A stretch of 64,000 nt of DNA from Psychroflexus sp. ALD_RP9 (GCF_017311165.1 NZ_CP062973.1:1488001-1552000), one strand, 5' to 3'; positions 27,501-36,258 are shown, numbered from the stretch's first letter. Notes: generated from the letters alone by a model not told the origin. A program made the numbers and translations.

Positions 27501-28869
27501 AAACAATGTCGAAGTTTCATCAGTTCAAGATTTAGAAAGTTGTATAGACCCAGTTACTGGCGTAGCTGAATTTGATTTAATCCAAAATACAGGATTAGCA
27601 TTCGGTGAAGATCAAGATGAAACGACACATGCAGTACGTTATTTAGATGCTTCTAATAATGAGATAAGCAACCCTGAAGCTTATGAAGTTTCTAGTTCAG
27701 CAACGATAACAGTAGAAGTAACCAACCAAAACGACCAAAGCTGTACAGCTACTGAAACATTTAATTTAAGCATTACACCACAGCCAGAAGTAACACCAGC
27801 AAGTGTTTTAGAGGTTTGTATAAATTATGAAGATGGCGGAGATAACACGATAGATTTAACAATAAAAGACTCAGAAATTAATAGCTTAGCTACAGGTGAT
27901 ATTGTTGAATATTATGTATCTCAAACAGCTTATGAAAACGATAATGCAATAGCAACTCCAGAAAGCTTCAACTTAGCAGAAAACCAAACAGAGATTTATG
28001 CAGCTGTACTTAATTCGGTATCAGGATGTCGTTCAGAAGTAACATCATTTAATATAGAAAATGTAATACCACTGGTTGATATTTCAGGCTATGAAGGTCA
28101 AAGTGTTTGTATAGATGAGAATGGTGACTTGGTAAACACAGCCACTTCACCACCAATTATAGAGACTGGATTGTCAGCAACAAATTACGATTTTGTATGG
28201 TTGTTAGATGGTGTAGAAATTGTAGGGGAGACATCGCCAAGTATTACGGCAACAGAAGCAGGCGTATATACAGTAGAGGTAACGAATGCTTTAGCGCAAC
28301 AAATTACCAGCTGTGTAAATACGTCATCAGCAGAAATTATAGAAAGTGGTCAAATAGATTTTGAATTAGCGATTTTAACTGATAGTTTTCAAAACAATGA
28401 ACACGGAATAGGTGTAACAATTACGGAAGTTGGATTAGGAGATTACGAATTTAGGTTAGATTATGGAGAATGGGTTGACTTAGAAGAAGGACAAACAGAG
28501 CTTATATTTAGTGATGTTCCAGGCGGCATGCATGTAATTACGGCCCGAGATAAAAATGGTTGTGGAGAAGTCTCCAAAGAAATCACACTAATAGATTATC
28601 CAGAGTTTTTCACACCCAATGCAGACGGATATAATGATAATTGGCAGTTGAACAACACAACAATGACAAATTTAGATGTTAGCGAGGTTAATATATTTGA
28701 TCGTTATGGCAAGCACTTGTATAAATTAACACCAGATCAAGCCGGTTGGGATGGTACTTATCAAGGCGAAGTTTTACCATCAGACGATTATTGGTTCACG
28801 ATAGATTATATAGAACCGCGCACAGGAGAAAAAACAATATTTAAATCACACTTTACTTTAAAACGATAA
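24526..28869 (+). CDS. Large secreted protein: CUB-like, PKD, choice-of-anchor L, tandem modules, T9SS type B domain
   Basis: 1447 residues with a signal peptide (MKRFYTLLLFSIISVNFSFSQ). In order: a CUB-like domain (about 45-145), a PKD domain (about 165-240; FWSFGDGNSDTGQ), a choice-of-anchor L domain (about 265-510; FDFIFASEEYENYQCNDTFADAFVFIL), an Ig-like module (about 525-595), then six or seven repeats of about 95-100 residues between about 600 and 1190, each with the pattern FDLT...Y(F/Y)....A......I..P..Y.......I(Y/F)VR..N....CF...F. A final C-terminal region (NADGYNDNWQL ... VNIFDRYGKHLYKL ... GWDGTYQGE ... DDYWFTIDY) is the type B sorting domain. It is cotranscribed with the PorP gene 1 bp downstream. 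It is probably a surface adhesin; the ligand is unknown. Confidence 0.87.
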   Translation: MKRFYTLLLFSIISVNFSFSQNFNMTDGQTVNTDTGNFYDPDGPNNPTSSGEFVYTICPQTTDLLLVVEFVEFLTGPGELEIYDGADTSANLLFTFSGAIDGNDGPETGQLITASDSNNSGCLTFRFSGGVPNNAFTGWNAAISVREPCQTYSTTGTGIETDIPINEVGYGQVVTFSADVIPSSGVYSDLEYFWSFGDGNSDTGQSVQHAFQNSTANQVTLTVTDQYGCSASFAIEITPIVRFIEVEANTPYNINREDEDGNPETITINNVDDLVIDVLVDNDCANVSNINFTGNPNAPSIGYFDNNNSEFPIESGIVFNNGNINNVEGPNQGIQSDGGWNNTVNSEPELSAFIPSISGSSNDESVLTFDFEAVSETLSFDFIFASEEYENYQCNDTFADAFVFILTDQNGNQENLALVPGTTDPISVTTVSPGTQTGCSPVNADFFGEEYYGAVAPVAPIEYQGRTAVLTASTNINPGEVYNIKMIIADRGDSAFDSAIFLSAGSFDFGTVDLGNDILVENENTLCVGQEITLNTGLELFQGATVEWFKDGVLIPGETDITLDVDDEGIYTVVYTYSTGCTTEDTIIVEFLPTPITESLLPDPLFACEGSTFNLRLNDDNLIDDTQDLNDFQISYFRNSEDAENDVNRIVNPTTYSFQGTTETIFVRIEGFANNQLTGCFEVTEFQITYQDVEISQDLSTLRQCSDYSSNEVNFDLTQVESEALNGQDPNNFDFTYYLTEDHANNSVNEIPLSEVENYLASSGTEIFVRADNPSTTGCFAIGSFILIIDNVRIGDLTLTESISECQNVDTQQTVFDLTPKTDVALDGQDSLDFTVNYFENEQDALQNNLDNIIENPSEYILNSLGQQVIYVTVTNNENPNCFEVSNFIIEAFETPLIEQLQNFEACGDFTLTQTFDLTQNTTLAIGNQTGNYNVSYYLTEAEANSGTNSLTSQGEDISNYAPINESQTIYIRIENSDFTECYSAGSFEIDLNNVEVSSVQDLESCIDPVTGVAEFDLIQNTGLAFGEDQDETTHAVRYLDASNNEISNPEAYEVSSSATITVEVTNQNDQSCTATETFNLSITPQPEVTPASVLEVCINYEDGGDNTIDLTIKDSEINSLATGDIVEYYVSQTAYENDNAIATPESFNLAENQTEIYAAVLNSVSGCRSEVTSFNIENVIPLVDISGYEGQSVCIDENGDLVNTATSPPIIETGLSATNYDFVWLLDGVEIVGETSPSITATEAGVYTVEVTNALAQQITSCVNTSSAEIIESGQIDFELAILTDSFQNNEHGIGVTITEVGLGDYEFRLDYGEWVDLEEGQTELIFSDVPGGMHVITARDKNGCGEVSKEITLIDYPEFFTPNADGYNDNWQLNNTTMTNLDVSEVNIFDRYGKHLYKLTPDQAGWDGTYQGEVLPSDDYWFTIDYIEPRTGEKTIFKSHFTLKR

Positions 28870-28870
28870 A

Positions 28871-29887
28871 ATGACAATAACTAGATTAACATTTGTTTTA
28901 TTTGCAGTTTTTTCTGCTTTTGCTGTTACAGCACAAGAAAGAGGAATACCAGTTTATAAAGATTATTTAATGGATAATTATTACTTGATTCATCCATCTA
29001 TGGCTGGTACATCAGCATACAATAAAGCAAGAATTACTGCTCGCCAACAATGGTTTGATGTAGAAGATGCCCCAAGTTTACAAACAGCTAGTATAAATGC
29101 ACGTTTCGGCGAAAATGTTGGCTTAGGAGCGATTTTATATAATGATTCTAATGGGCGCTTTTCTCAACAAGGTGGTTACTTGACATTTGCCTACCATTTG
29201 CTTTTTTCAAGAAGTACGGCAGATATTAATCAACTTTCATTCGGAATGAATGTTGGCATAAGTCAAGAAAAGCTAGATGAAACCGATATTAATATTATTG
29301 ATAATCCTGATCCTATTATTTCTGGAGTAGAGCAGACCGATAATTATTTTAATATGGATTTTGGTTTGTCTTACTTTTATTTGAATTATTTTGTTCATGC
29401 AACAGTTAAAAATATAATTCCTCAAAAACGACAAATTTTCACAGAACTATTTGAAACTGATAATCAACGCCAGTACTTAGTTTCTCTAGGTTATACTTAT
29501 GAGCCAGAATTATCTAATTGGGTGTTTGAACCATCTGTGATGTACCAAAATAAAGAAGCTACAGGAGAATCTAATTTAGATATTAATGCAAAAGCTTATT
29601 ACTTAACATCATTTGGTAATCTTTGGGGCGGTTTGTCTTACAGAAGAAGTTTAGATGCTGCTGAATTTTCTTCTGCTACTGGGGAAATAGAAACAGCTGA
29701 GAATCTTCAAAACTTATCACCATTCCTTGGGGTTAATTATGGTAAGTTTGTTTTTGCTTATATGTACACCTATCAAACTAACTCTATTGTTTTGTCTAAT
29801 TCAGGATTTCATCAAATTACTTTAGGGTATAACTTTGGAGAAAACAGAAGACGTTATAAGTGTAAGTGTCCTGCCGTTAATTACTAA
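28871..29887 (+). CDS. PorP/SprF family protein, second copy
   Basis: 338 residues, signal peptide ending in VTAQ. It has the family start (YKDYLMDNYYLIHPSMAGTS) and ARQQWFDVEDAPSLQT, more divergent than the copy at 14788. The remainder is barrel-like sequence, and the C-terminus is unusual in being Cys/Arg-rich (RRRYKCKCPAVNY). The start codon lies 1 bp after the stop of the type B adhesin, so the two are surely one transcript and a secretion pair. No OmpA-family gene follows here, unlike the first module. Its stop overlaps murI by 4 bp on the other strand. Confidence 0.87.
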   Translation: MTITRLTFVLFAVFSAFAVTAQERGIPVYKDYLMDNYYLIHPSMAGTSAYNKARITARQQWFDVEDAPSLQTASINARFGENVGLGAILYNDSNGRFSQQGGYLTFAYHLLFSRSTADINQLSFGMNVGISQEKLDETDINIIDNPDPIISGVEQTDNYFNMDFGLSYFYLNYFVHATVKNIIPQKRQIFTELFETDNQRQYLVSLGYTYEPELSNWVFEPSVMYQNKEATGESNLDINAKAYYLTSFGNLWGGLSYRRSLDAAEFSSATGEIETAENLQNLSPFLGVNYGKFVFAYMYTYQTNSIVLSNSGFHQITLGYNFGENRRRYKCKCPAVNY

Positions 29888-30708
29888 AATTCAAAAAAAT
29901 TAATATTTACTCGCACCTCTTCATTTTTGAAGAGGTTTTTTATGACGTTTTGGTTAGGTTTATTCGTATAAATGTCTATGTTTTGTTGAATTGAATTAAA
30001 ACTAACTAAGCCTGAACTCTCTAGTATCTTTTTGGTTTGTTTCGCAACTGCAAACCCAGAATCAATAATTTTAACTTTAGGGAGTAGATTTTCTAAAATT
30101 GGTTTGATGTATGGATAATGAGTGCAGCCAAGTACAAGATAATCTATTTGCGAATTTTTAAATAGTTTAACTTGTCTTTTTAGTCTGGTTTTGAAACTTT
30201 CAGATGAAGTTTCTCCATTTTCAACAGCTTCTACAATATGTTTGCCTTCTACTTCAATTAAATTGATTTCATTTTTTAAGGTTTTAGACGTTTTTTCAAA
30301 CAATTCACTCGATAATGTTCCTTTAGTTGCTAAAACTCCAATATACTTAGTTCTAGATTGAAGTGCTGCAGGTTTAATGGCTGGTTCAATTCCTATAAAT
30401 GGCACCGCATAAGACTTTCTTAAATCTTCAATAGCATTCGTTGTAGCTGTATTGCAAGCTACAACAACTAGCTTAGCATTAAACTTTTCGATAAGCAGTT
30501 GAGTGTTTTTATGGCTAAGCTTTATAATTTCAGCTTTAGTTTTTTCTCCGTATGGCGCGTTAATGCTGTCTGATAAATAAATAAAGTCTTCTTGCGGTAG
30601 CATTTTAACTAATTCTTTTAAAATGGATGTGCCGCCTACACCTGAATCAAATACACCAATAGGTTGTTTAGAAAACTTGTTCACTTTTAAATATTGAAAT
30701 GTAAACAT
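29884..30708 (-). CDS. murI: Glutamate racemase
   Basis: 274 residues. It makes D-glutamate for peptidoglycan. PIGVFDSGVGGTSILKEL, the catalytic cysteines in VVVACNTATTNA and YLVLGCTHYPYI, and SDSINAPYGEK are all present. The ATG at 30708 lies only 2 bp after a strong terminator of the upstream gene; an in-frame GTG at 30684 would give MNKFSKQPIGVFDSG, closer to the family's usual start, and would leave room for a leader. I keep the ATG, but the start is uncertain. Confidence 0.93.
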   Translation of the reverse strand: MFTFQYLKVNKFSKQPIGVFDSGVGGTSILKELVKMLPQEDFIYLSDSINAPYGEKTKAEIIKLSHKNTQLLIEKFNAKLVVVACNTATTNAIEDLRKSYAVPFIGIEPAIKPAALQSRTKYIGVLATKGTLSSELFEKTSKTLKNEINLIEVEGKHIVEAVENGETSSESFKTRLKRQVKLFKNSQIDYLVLGCTHYPYIKPILENLLPKVKIIDSGFAVAKQTKKILESSGLVSFNSIQQNIDIYTNKPNQNVIKNLFKNEEVRVNINFFEF

Positions 30709-30710
30709 AA

Positions 30711-30740
30711 AAAAAAGGCTGTAGATAACAGCCTTTTTTA
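30711..30740 (-). terminator. Rho-independent terminator between skp and murI
   Basis: A stem of about 12 bp (AAAAAAGGCTGT / ACAGCCTTTTTT) with a short loop, followed on the minus strand by a run of eight T that ends just before the murI ATG. Confidence 0.82.
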
Positions 30741-30762
30741 AAGTATTAGGATGTGATATATG

Positions 30763-31281
30763 TTATTTTGTTGCTTTAATTTCAGCAATTACATCATCTA
30801 ATAAATCATAGCCATCAGCCATTAAAACACCAGATCCAGTTGAAGAATTTAAAACGTAATCAAAGCCTTTTGCGCGGGCTACTTTTTGAATGGTGTTTCT
30901 TGCTTTTTCTAAAATAGGTCTAAATAATTCTTCTTGCTTTTTCTGAATTTCTTGGCTAGCTGTTTGTTGATACTCGCGAATAGATTGTTCCATTTCTTGA
31001 AGTTCCATAGCTCTTTTTTCGTTTTCTTCACGAGTTACAGTTTCAGCTTCTGCTTGATATTGTTGGTTTTTTTTCTGTGCTTCTTTTAAAGAAGCATCAA
31101 TATCACTTCGGTAGCCCTGCTCAAGCTTTTGAATTTGCATTTGAGCTTCTTTATAACTAGGCATGTTATCTAGCAATTCTTGAACGTTAATATGAGCTGT
31201 TTTAGACTGCGCATTTGCGTTTGTTGCTATTAATCCTAAGATTAAGGTTAAGCCGATGAATAATGTTTTAATTGTGTTCAT
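30763..31281 (-). CDS. OmpH/Skp family periplasmic chaperone
   Basis: 172 residues. A signal peptide ending NANAQ is followed by KTAHINVQELLDNMPSYKEAQ and a long coiled coil rich in Glu, Gln and Lys (about 45-135), then KVARAKGFDYVLNSS, the conserved end of OmpH/Skp. Skp trimers hold unfolded outer membrane proteins in the periplasm for BamA. It lies 20 bp after a second, larger family member and downstream of bamA, so it belongs to that operon. Confidence 0.9.
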   Translation of the reverse strand: MNTIKTLFIGLTLILGLIATNANAQSKTAHINVQELLDNMPSYKEAQMQIQKLEQGYRSDIDASLKEAQKKNQQYQAEAETVTREENEKRAMELQEMEQSIREYQQTASQEIQKKQEELFRPILEKARNTIQKVARAKGFDYVLNSSTGSGVLMADGYDLLDDVIAEIKATK

Positions 31282-31301
31282 TTGTTTAAAATTTAGTTTA
31301 T

Positions 31302-32117
31302 TTAGTTATTGTTTTCTCTTGCTTTGTTTATAGAATCTCTTTTTCGTTTTTGTTCAGCACGTCTTTTTAGTATCTTTTGTCGTCTTTCTTCAAACTTTTT
31401 CTCTCGTGCTTCTTTTATTGAGTCAAATTTTCGTTGTCTTTCTTCCATCAAACGCTCACGTTCAGACTTTCGCTCTTCAATCTTTGCTTTTCGATCAGCA
31501 GCCTCTTTTTGATCATTTTCAGCTTTCTTGACTGATTTATAAGGTTTCATGTCTTTTAATACTTCTTCAGTATTTTGGTTTCCTCGCGCCTCAATTTGAA
31601 TCATTCTTAAAACAATATCACTTAGATCATGACGTTTCGCTGAAAATAACATTAATGCGTCAGCTGAATTTTCAAAGATAAAATCATAACTCCTATTTAA
31701 ACCAATGTCTTGAATTGCATTAAATACTTGATCTTGTATGGGTTGTATTAATTGGCGCTTTTGTGTAATATAATCGCCTTCAACTCCAAATTTGCTATTT
31801 TTATAAGCTAATAGTTCTTCTTCAAGGAATTTAATTTCATCTTCTTTTTCTTCTATTAATTCATCAGTTAAAAGTGGTTTCTCGGCTTTTAATTGATCCT
31901 TTAAGTCTTCAATTTGCTGGCGTTTCTGTTCAATTTCAGTTTTCCATTGTTGCACTCTTTGATTTAAACGGTTTTGTGATTGTCTATATTCAGGAACTTG
32001 TTCTAGAATATAATCCATATCTACGTAACCAATTTTATTTGCGCGCTGGGCTTTTAAATTTAGACCCATCAGCACAAGTACAATAGTCAAATATAAATAT
32101 CTATTAGTAAAAATCAT
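31302..32117 (-). CDS. OmpH/Skp family protein with extended charged C-terminus
   Basis: 271 residues. Signal peptide ending LKAQ, then KIGYVDMDYILEQVPEYRQSQ, the OmpH start motif, a coiled coil (about 45-135) and the SYDFIFENSADALMLF segment. Unlike its neighbour, it has an additional tail of about 85 residues (about 185-271) made almost wholly of Arg, Lys and Glu, predicted as one long charged helix. It lies 6 bp after bamA. The tail may mediate contacts, but no function can be read from it. Confidence 0.88.
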   Translation of the reverse strand: MIFTNRYLYLTIVLVLMGLNLKAQRANKIGYVDMDYILEQVPEYRQSQNRLNQRVQQWKTEIEQKRQQIEDLKDQLKAEKPLLTDELIEEKEDEIKFLEEELLAYKNSKFGVEGDYITQKRQLIQPIQDQVFNAIQDIGLNRSYDFIFENSADALMLFSAKRHDLSDIVLRMIQIEARGNQNTEEVLKDMKPYKSVKKAENDQKEAADRKAKIEERKSERERLMEERQRKFDSIKEAREKKFEERRQKILKRRAEQKRKRDSINKARENNN

Positions 32118-32123
32118 GCCAAA

Positions 32124-34721
32124 TTAAAATTGCTGTCCTATAATAAAGTGAGTTTCCCATCCATTGGCACCACTATTAGTGCCAGGAATAGGGTCAAACC
32201 CATAACCAAAGTCAATACCTAGCAGTCCAAATGCTGGCATAAAGATTCTCAATCCTGCACCAGCCGAGCGTGTAAGTTCGAATGGTGAAAAATTCTCAAA
32301 TTTATCGTAAGTTGCACCACCTTCTAAAAATGTTAGTGCATAAATTGATGCCGAAGGTTTAAGTGTTATTGGGTACCTTAATTCAAGCGTATACTTGTTA
32401 TATATTGTTGCACCGTCATTAAATGATTCTTCACTAGTGTTTGTTCGAGATTGAGGTATGATAGACTGGTTTGGGTAACCTCTTAAGGCTACGATTTCAC
32501 GACCATCAAGTGCAAATCCTGCAAGACCATCACCACCTAAAAAGAAGCGCTCAAATGGTGGGATTCCACGATCATTGTTATAAGCGCCCAAGAAACCAAA
32601 TTCAAATTTAGTCCTTAAAACAAGCTTATCTACAAGTCTGTTATACCAATCTGCAGAAAAGTTAACTTTGTAAAATTCAAGCCAGTTGAAGCGTTGCTGA
32701 TCAATTTCAGCAAGTGCGTCTGAATCATTTTCAGCTAATGCGATTTCTCGATCTTCTTTTAATTGTTCATAATCTACATTATTAAACGCAGAGTATGGAG
32801 GTGTAAACTTAAATGTTAGATTAAATTTAGAGCCACCAAGTGGAAAAATTGGATTTACAAATGTATTATCTCGACTTAGGCCAAGAGTAAATGTCAAGTT
32901 TTCTGAAGTTCCATTAGGGAAATTAAATAGGCCAATATTATAATTGTTCAAATTAAAGTGCTGGAATCCCGCAGCAGCTGACACCGTAAAATATTGATCA
33001 GGTTCACGTAAACGTTTTGCAAAGCCTACGTTAATACCAGTAATTGAGAAGCTTTGATCATTATCAGCCCTTCTTGTAATAGGGTTAAATAGAAATTGAA
33101 TGGTGTGTGATAGAGAAACTGAAAGTTGAACAGGACGTTTACCACCTAACCAAGGTTCTACAAATGAAAGGCTGTAATTTTGAAATGAAATACTTGCTTG
33201 AGCTCTTAATGATAGCGATTGGCCATCTCCCATTGGTATTGGGTCGTAAGCTTCTTTATTGAAAATATTTCTTAAAGAAAAGTTATTAAATCGTAATCCT
33301 AATGTACCAATAAAGCCGCCGCCGCCGTATCCACCTTGTAACTCAATCTGGCTACTGCCTTGTTCTTCTACAACATATTCAAGGTCTAGTGTTCCCGATT
33401 GTGGGTTCACGTTTTTAAATTCAGGTTGAAGGTTTTCAGGATTAAAAAAACCAAGCTGACCTAGTTCACGAACCGTATTAACCACATCTTGTTTGCTGTA
33501 AACTTGACCAGGACGTGTACGTAGATTTCTATAAATAACATTGTCATTAGTTTTGTCGTTACCTTTAACATAGATGTTATTAAAATAGGCCAGTTTGCCT
33601 TCATTTATTCTAATTTCAAAATCGATGGTATCATTATAAATTCTTGTTTCTACTGGTGTTATAGTAGAAAACAAATAACCATTGTTTTGGTATAAGTTAG
33701 TAATGTCTTCAGCGTCTGGTTTTTCAGTATTAGCAATTTTTTGTTGTAAAATCGTACCATTGTAAGGATCACCCTTTTTAATAGCTAACAGTTGTTTAAG
33801 TTGTTTACTTGTATAAACACTATTGCCAAGAAAATTGATGTCACCAAAATAGTATCGATCACCTTCTTTTAATTTTATATCAACAGCAATGGTATTATTG
33901 CTTGTTTTGTAGACAGAGTCTGAAATTATGCGTGCATCTCGAAACCCTTTTTCTTTATAATGCTTAATAATTTCTTCCTTACTGGTTTTGTATTCTTCTT
34001 CTAAAAACTTTGAGCGTTTCCAAATACGTAAGAAATTTTTTTGTTTAACCTTAGATATTTTTCTAAGCTTTCGGTCTGAAACTTTTTCATTCCCGATAAA
34101 GTTGATGCTACTTACTTTTACTTTTTCACCTTTATTAATATTAATTAGCATGTTTAATTTGCTTTCTTGGCTTAAGGTGTCTTCAATAGCAGAAGTAGTA
34201 ATTGTAGCTTTAGCGTTTAAATAGCCTTTTTCACGATATTTTTTTTCAATATTGTTTTTTGTATTTACAATAAAATTGTCTGTAAGTTTTGTGCCAGGAT
34301 TTATGCTATTATCTTTAATGATGTCTTTACGCTTACGTTCCTTAATGCCCCTAATTTTAACCGTTTCAAGTTTAGGGACTTCAACAATTTCGAGTTCTAA
34401 GAAAGCTTTACCATCTTCGACTTTTGTGAGATAGAAATTAATATCGCTAAATAAACCTAAATCCCAAAGTTTTTTTAAGACTTTACTTATTCTTTCGCCA
34501 GGAATATACAGCTCTTCGCCAACGCTTAAGCCAGTAAATGCAATAACTGTACTCTCATTGTAGCTTGTACTTCCTGTTACCTCAATACCGCCTAAAATAT
34601 ATTTTTCGGCATCTGTTATGGGTAAGTCTTGTGCAGTAGAATTTAGAGTAAACAGGAAACTAAAGCTTAGTATGAGACCTGAAACAATCTTCTTTGCGCT
34701 TAAGGTGTTAAAGTTGTTCAC
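32124..34721 (-). CDS. bamA: Outer membrane protein assembly factor BamA
   Basis: 865 residues if translation starts at the GTG at 34721. The ATG at 34790 would put 23 extra residues before the signal peptide and overlap uppS by 83 bp; the GTG gives MNNFNTLSAKKIVSG followed by a hydrophobic core and cleavage at NSTAQ, overlapping uppS by 14 bp. Five POTRA domains (about 35-420; e.g. IEVTGSTSYNESTV, INFLGNSVYTSKQL, IYVKGNDKTNDNV) lead to a 16-strand barrel with GGYGGGGFIGTLGLRFNNFSL and LRGYPNQS in loop 6, ending in a phenylalanine (FIIGQQF), as BamA must. It folds proteins into the outer membrane. Confidence 0.93.
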   Translation of the reverse strand: MNNFNTLSAKKIVSGLILSFSFLFTLNSTAQDLPITDAEKYILGGIEVTGSTSYNESTVIAFTGLSVGEELYIPGERISKVLKKLWDLGLFSDINFYLTKVEDGKAFLELEIVEVPKLETVKIRGIKERKRKDIIKDNSINPGTKLTDNFIVNTKNNIEKKYREKGYLNAKATITTSAIEDTLSQESKLNMLININKGEKVKVSSINFIGNEKVSDRKLRKISKVKQKNFLRIWKRSKFLEEEYKTSKEEIIKHYKEKGFRDARIISDSVYKTSNNTIAVDIKLKEGDRYYFGDINFLGNSVYTSKQLKQLLAIKKGDPYNGTILQQKIANTEKPDAEDITNLYQNNGYLFSTITPVETRIYNDTIDFEIRINEGKLAYFNNIYVKGNDKTNDNVIYRNLRTRPGQVYSKQDVVNTVRELGQLGFFNPENLQPEFKNVNPQSGTLDLEYVVEEQGSSQIELQGGYGGGGFIGTLGLRFNNFSLRNIFNKEAYDPIPMGDGQSLSLRAQASISFQNYSLSFVEPWLGGKRPVQLSVSLSHTIQFLFNPITRRADNDQSFSITGINVGFAKRLREPDQYFTVSAAAGFQHFNLNNYNIGLFNFPNGTSENLTFTLGLSRDNTFVNPIFPLGGSKFNLTFKFTPPYSAFNNVDYEQLKEDREIALAENDSDALAEIDQQRFNWLEFYKVNFSADWYNRLVDKLVLRTKFEFGFLGAYNNDRGIPPFERFFLGGDGLAGFALDGREIVALRGYPNQSIIPQSRTNTSEESFNDGATIYNKYTLELRYPITLKPSASIYALTFLEGGATYDKFENFSPFELTRSAGAGLRIFMPAFGLLGIDFGYGFDPIPGTNSGANGWETHFIIGQQF

Positions 34722-35445
34722 TTGTTTTTCCAAATCGTCTTTCTCTTTTTTGATAGGTGTATATAGCTTCAAATAAATCATTTTTATCAAAATCTGGCCA
34801 AAGAATTGGCGTAAAATAAAATTCTGCGTAAGCCATTTGCCAAAGTAAAAAATTACTAATACGCTGTTCGCCGCTTGTTCTAATCATTAAATCTACGTCA
34901 GGTAAACTTTCTGTGTATAAATGTTGGTTGACTGTTTCTTCGGTGATTTGATTTATTTCTAGTTGTTCGTGTTTTGCTTTTGTAGCAATTGTTTTTACAG
35001 CTTGAATCAATTCTTCTCTAGCACCATAGCTTAAGGCTAAGGTAAGTGTCATGTGGGTATTATTTGCTGTTTTAACAATAACTTCTTTTAGTTCAGTTTG
35101 TGCTTTTTCTGGTAGGTTGTTTATACAGCCTATCGCTTTAAGGCAGATGTTATTGTCTTGTAAAGTTTTAATTTCTTTTCTTAATGAACTCACCAAGAGC
35201 TTCATTAAAGTTTGAACTTCTAATTTAGGTCTGTTCCAGTTTTCAGTAGAAAAGGCATAAACGGTTAAATGTTTGATACCTATTTCAGCACATGCTTCAA
35301 CAATTTTTCTCACGGCTTTACTACCTTTTTTATGACCTGCAACTCTAAGTAAGCCTTGTTTTTTTGCCCAACGACCATTACCGTCCATAATAATGGCGAT
35401 ATGTTTTGGGAGTTGATCAGGGTTTATGTGAGTTTTATAATCCAT
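34708..35445 (-). CDS. uppS: Isoprenyl transferase (undecaprenyl diphosphate synthase)
   Basis: 245 residues. It condenses isopentenyl diphosphate onto farnesyl diphosphate to make the C55 carrier for peptidoglycan and surface glycans. Visible: HIAIIMDGNGRWAKKQG with the catalytic Asp, YAFSTENWNRPK, and RTSGEQRISNFLLWQ near the C-terminus. It overlaps the DUF6089-like gene by 1 bp and bamA by 14 bp, so translation is probably coupled through the three. Confidence 0.95.
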   Translation of the reverse strand: MDYKTHINPDQLPKHIAIIMDGNGRWAKKQGLLRVAGHKKGSKAVRKIVEACAEIGIKHLTVYAFSTENWNRPKLEVQTLMKLLVSSLRKEIKTLQDNNICLKAIGCINNLPEKAQTELKEVIVKTANNTHMTLTLALSYGAREELIQAVKTIATKAKHEQLEINQITEETVNQHLYTESLPDVDLMIRTSGEQRISNFLLWQMAYAEFYFTPILWPDFDKNDLFEAIYTYQKRERRFGKTSEQL

Positions 35446-36155
35446 TAAAAATTACAATAGCATGGTTTACGACCAAATGCATAGGTTAATGTTAAACCTC
35501 CAAATATATACCAATCATTCATATTTTGGTTGCCAAAATTGACAGATTCATCTATATTTTTAAATTCATCGGGATTACTACCATCAAGGTTGTCACTAAA
35601 TGCGTAACGTGCACCAAATTCAGCTGCTATAACAACTTTGTTTGTTACAGCAACTTTAACACCAACAATCATTGGTAAGGAGAAGTTATAGTTTTTATCT
35701 TGTTTAATTAAAGTATTGTCTGGCGTGTTTTGTATGAAATGATCTGTAATAAAAAAGTTTAATCCACTTGATATGTAAGGAACTATTTGAGGTCTTTTCA
35801 AGCTATGTAAATCCCATTCCCAAAAATTAAACTCTAGACCTAATGCAAATTCATCAATTTCAGTATCGAATGATAATCCTCTTCTACGCCGGCCAATATT
35901 GTCAGATAATTTATCTCTACCGAAGGTTTGGTGCTTAATATAAGTGAATCTAAAAGCATGACGTGTGCTTCGATTCCACTTAAAAATTACACCAGCTGAA
36001 ACTTTATCAAAAGAAGCATAATCCTTAGGTTTGATAAATGAACTTGAACCTACATCACCTACAAAGTTAGTACCACCTAACACTAAACCAGCTTCATAGG
36101 TTTGAGCACTAAGGCTGATGTAAAAAAACATAAATGCTATGACTATAAGTCTCAA
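35445..36155 (-). CDS. DUF6089-like outer membrane beta-barrel protein (TTG start)
   Basis: 236 residues from TTG 36155; the ATG at 36203 adds 16 residues and would lie upstream of a promoter-like box at 36178-36185. The TTG gives a short, clean signal peptide (MRLIVIAFMFFYISLSAQ). The mature start TYEAGLVLGGTNFVGDVG and the alternating-strand sequence after it are typical of the barrel family that precedes uppS in Flavobacteriaceae. It ends in a Cys-rich tail (GRKPCYCNF). Function is unknown; the neighbourhood (uppS, bamA, skp) points to envelope assembly. Confidence 0.8.
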   Translation of the reverse strand: MRLIVIAFMFFYISLSAQTYEAGLVLGGTNFVGDVGSSSFIKPKDYASFDKVSAGVIFKWNRSTRHAFRFTYIKHQTFGRDKLSDNIGRRRRGLSFDTEIDEFALGLEFNFWEWDLHSLKRPQIVPYISSGLNFFITDHFIQNTPDNTLIKQDKNYNFSLPMIVGVKVAVTNKVVIAAEFGARYAFSDNLDGSNPDEFKNIDESVNFGNQNMNDWYIFGGLTLTYAFGRKPCYCNF

Positions 36156-36177
36156 TCGTATGAATTTTAAAAGTTTG

Positions 36178-36185
36178 CAAATATA
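36178..36185 (-). promoter_or_regulatory. -7 promoter box inside the nadK to DUF6089 gap
   Basis: TATATTTG on the minus strand, a full TAnnTTTG match, 22 bp before the TTG start. It would give the uppS-bamA-skp genes a promoter of their own, apart from nadK. Confidence 0.45.
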
Positions 36186-36258
36186 AAAATATTGTACAGC
36201 CATGTACAGCTTTTTATAAATTTGTAATTTAAAACAAGTTTTAGTCGATTTTATTGCT

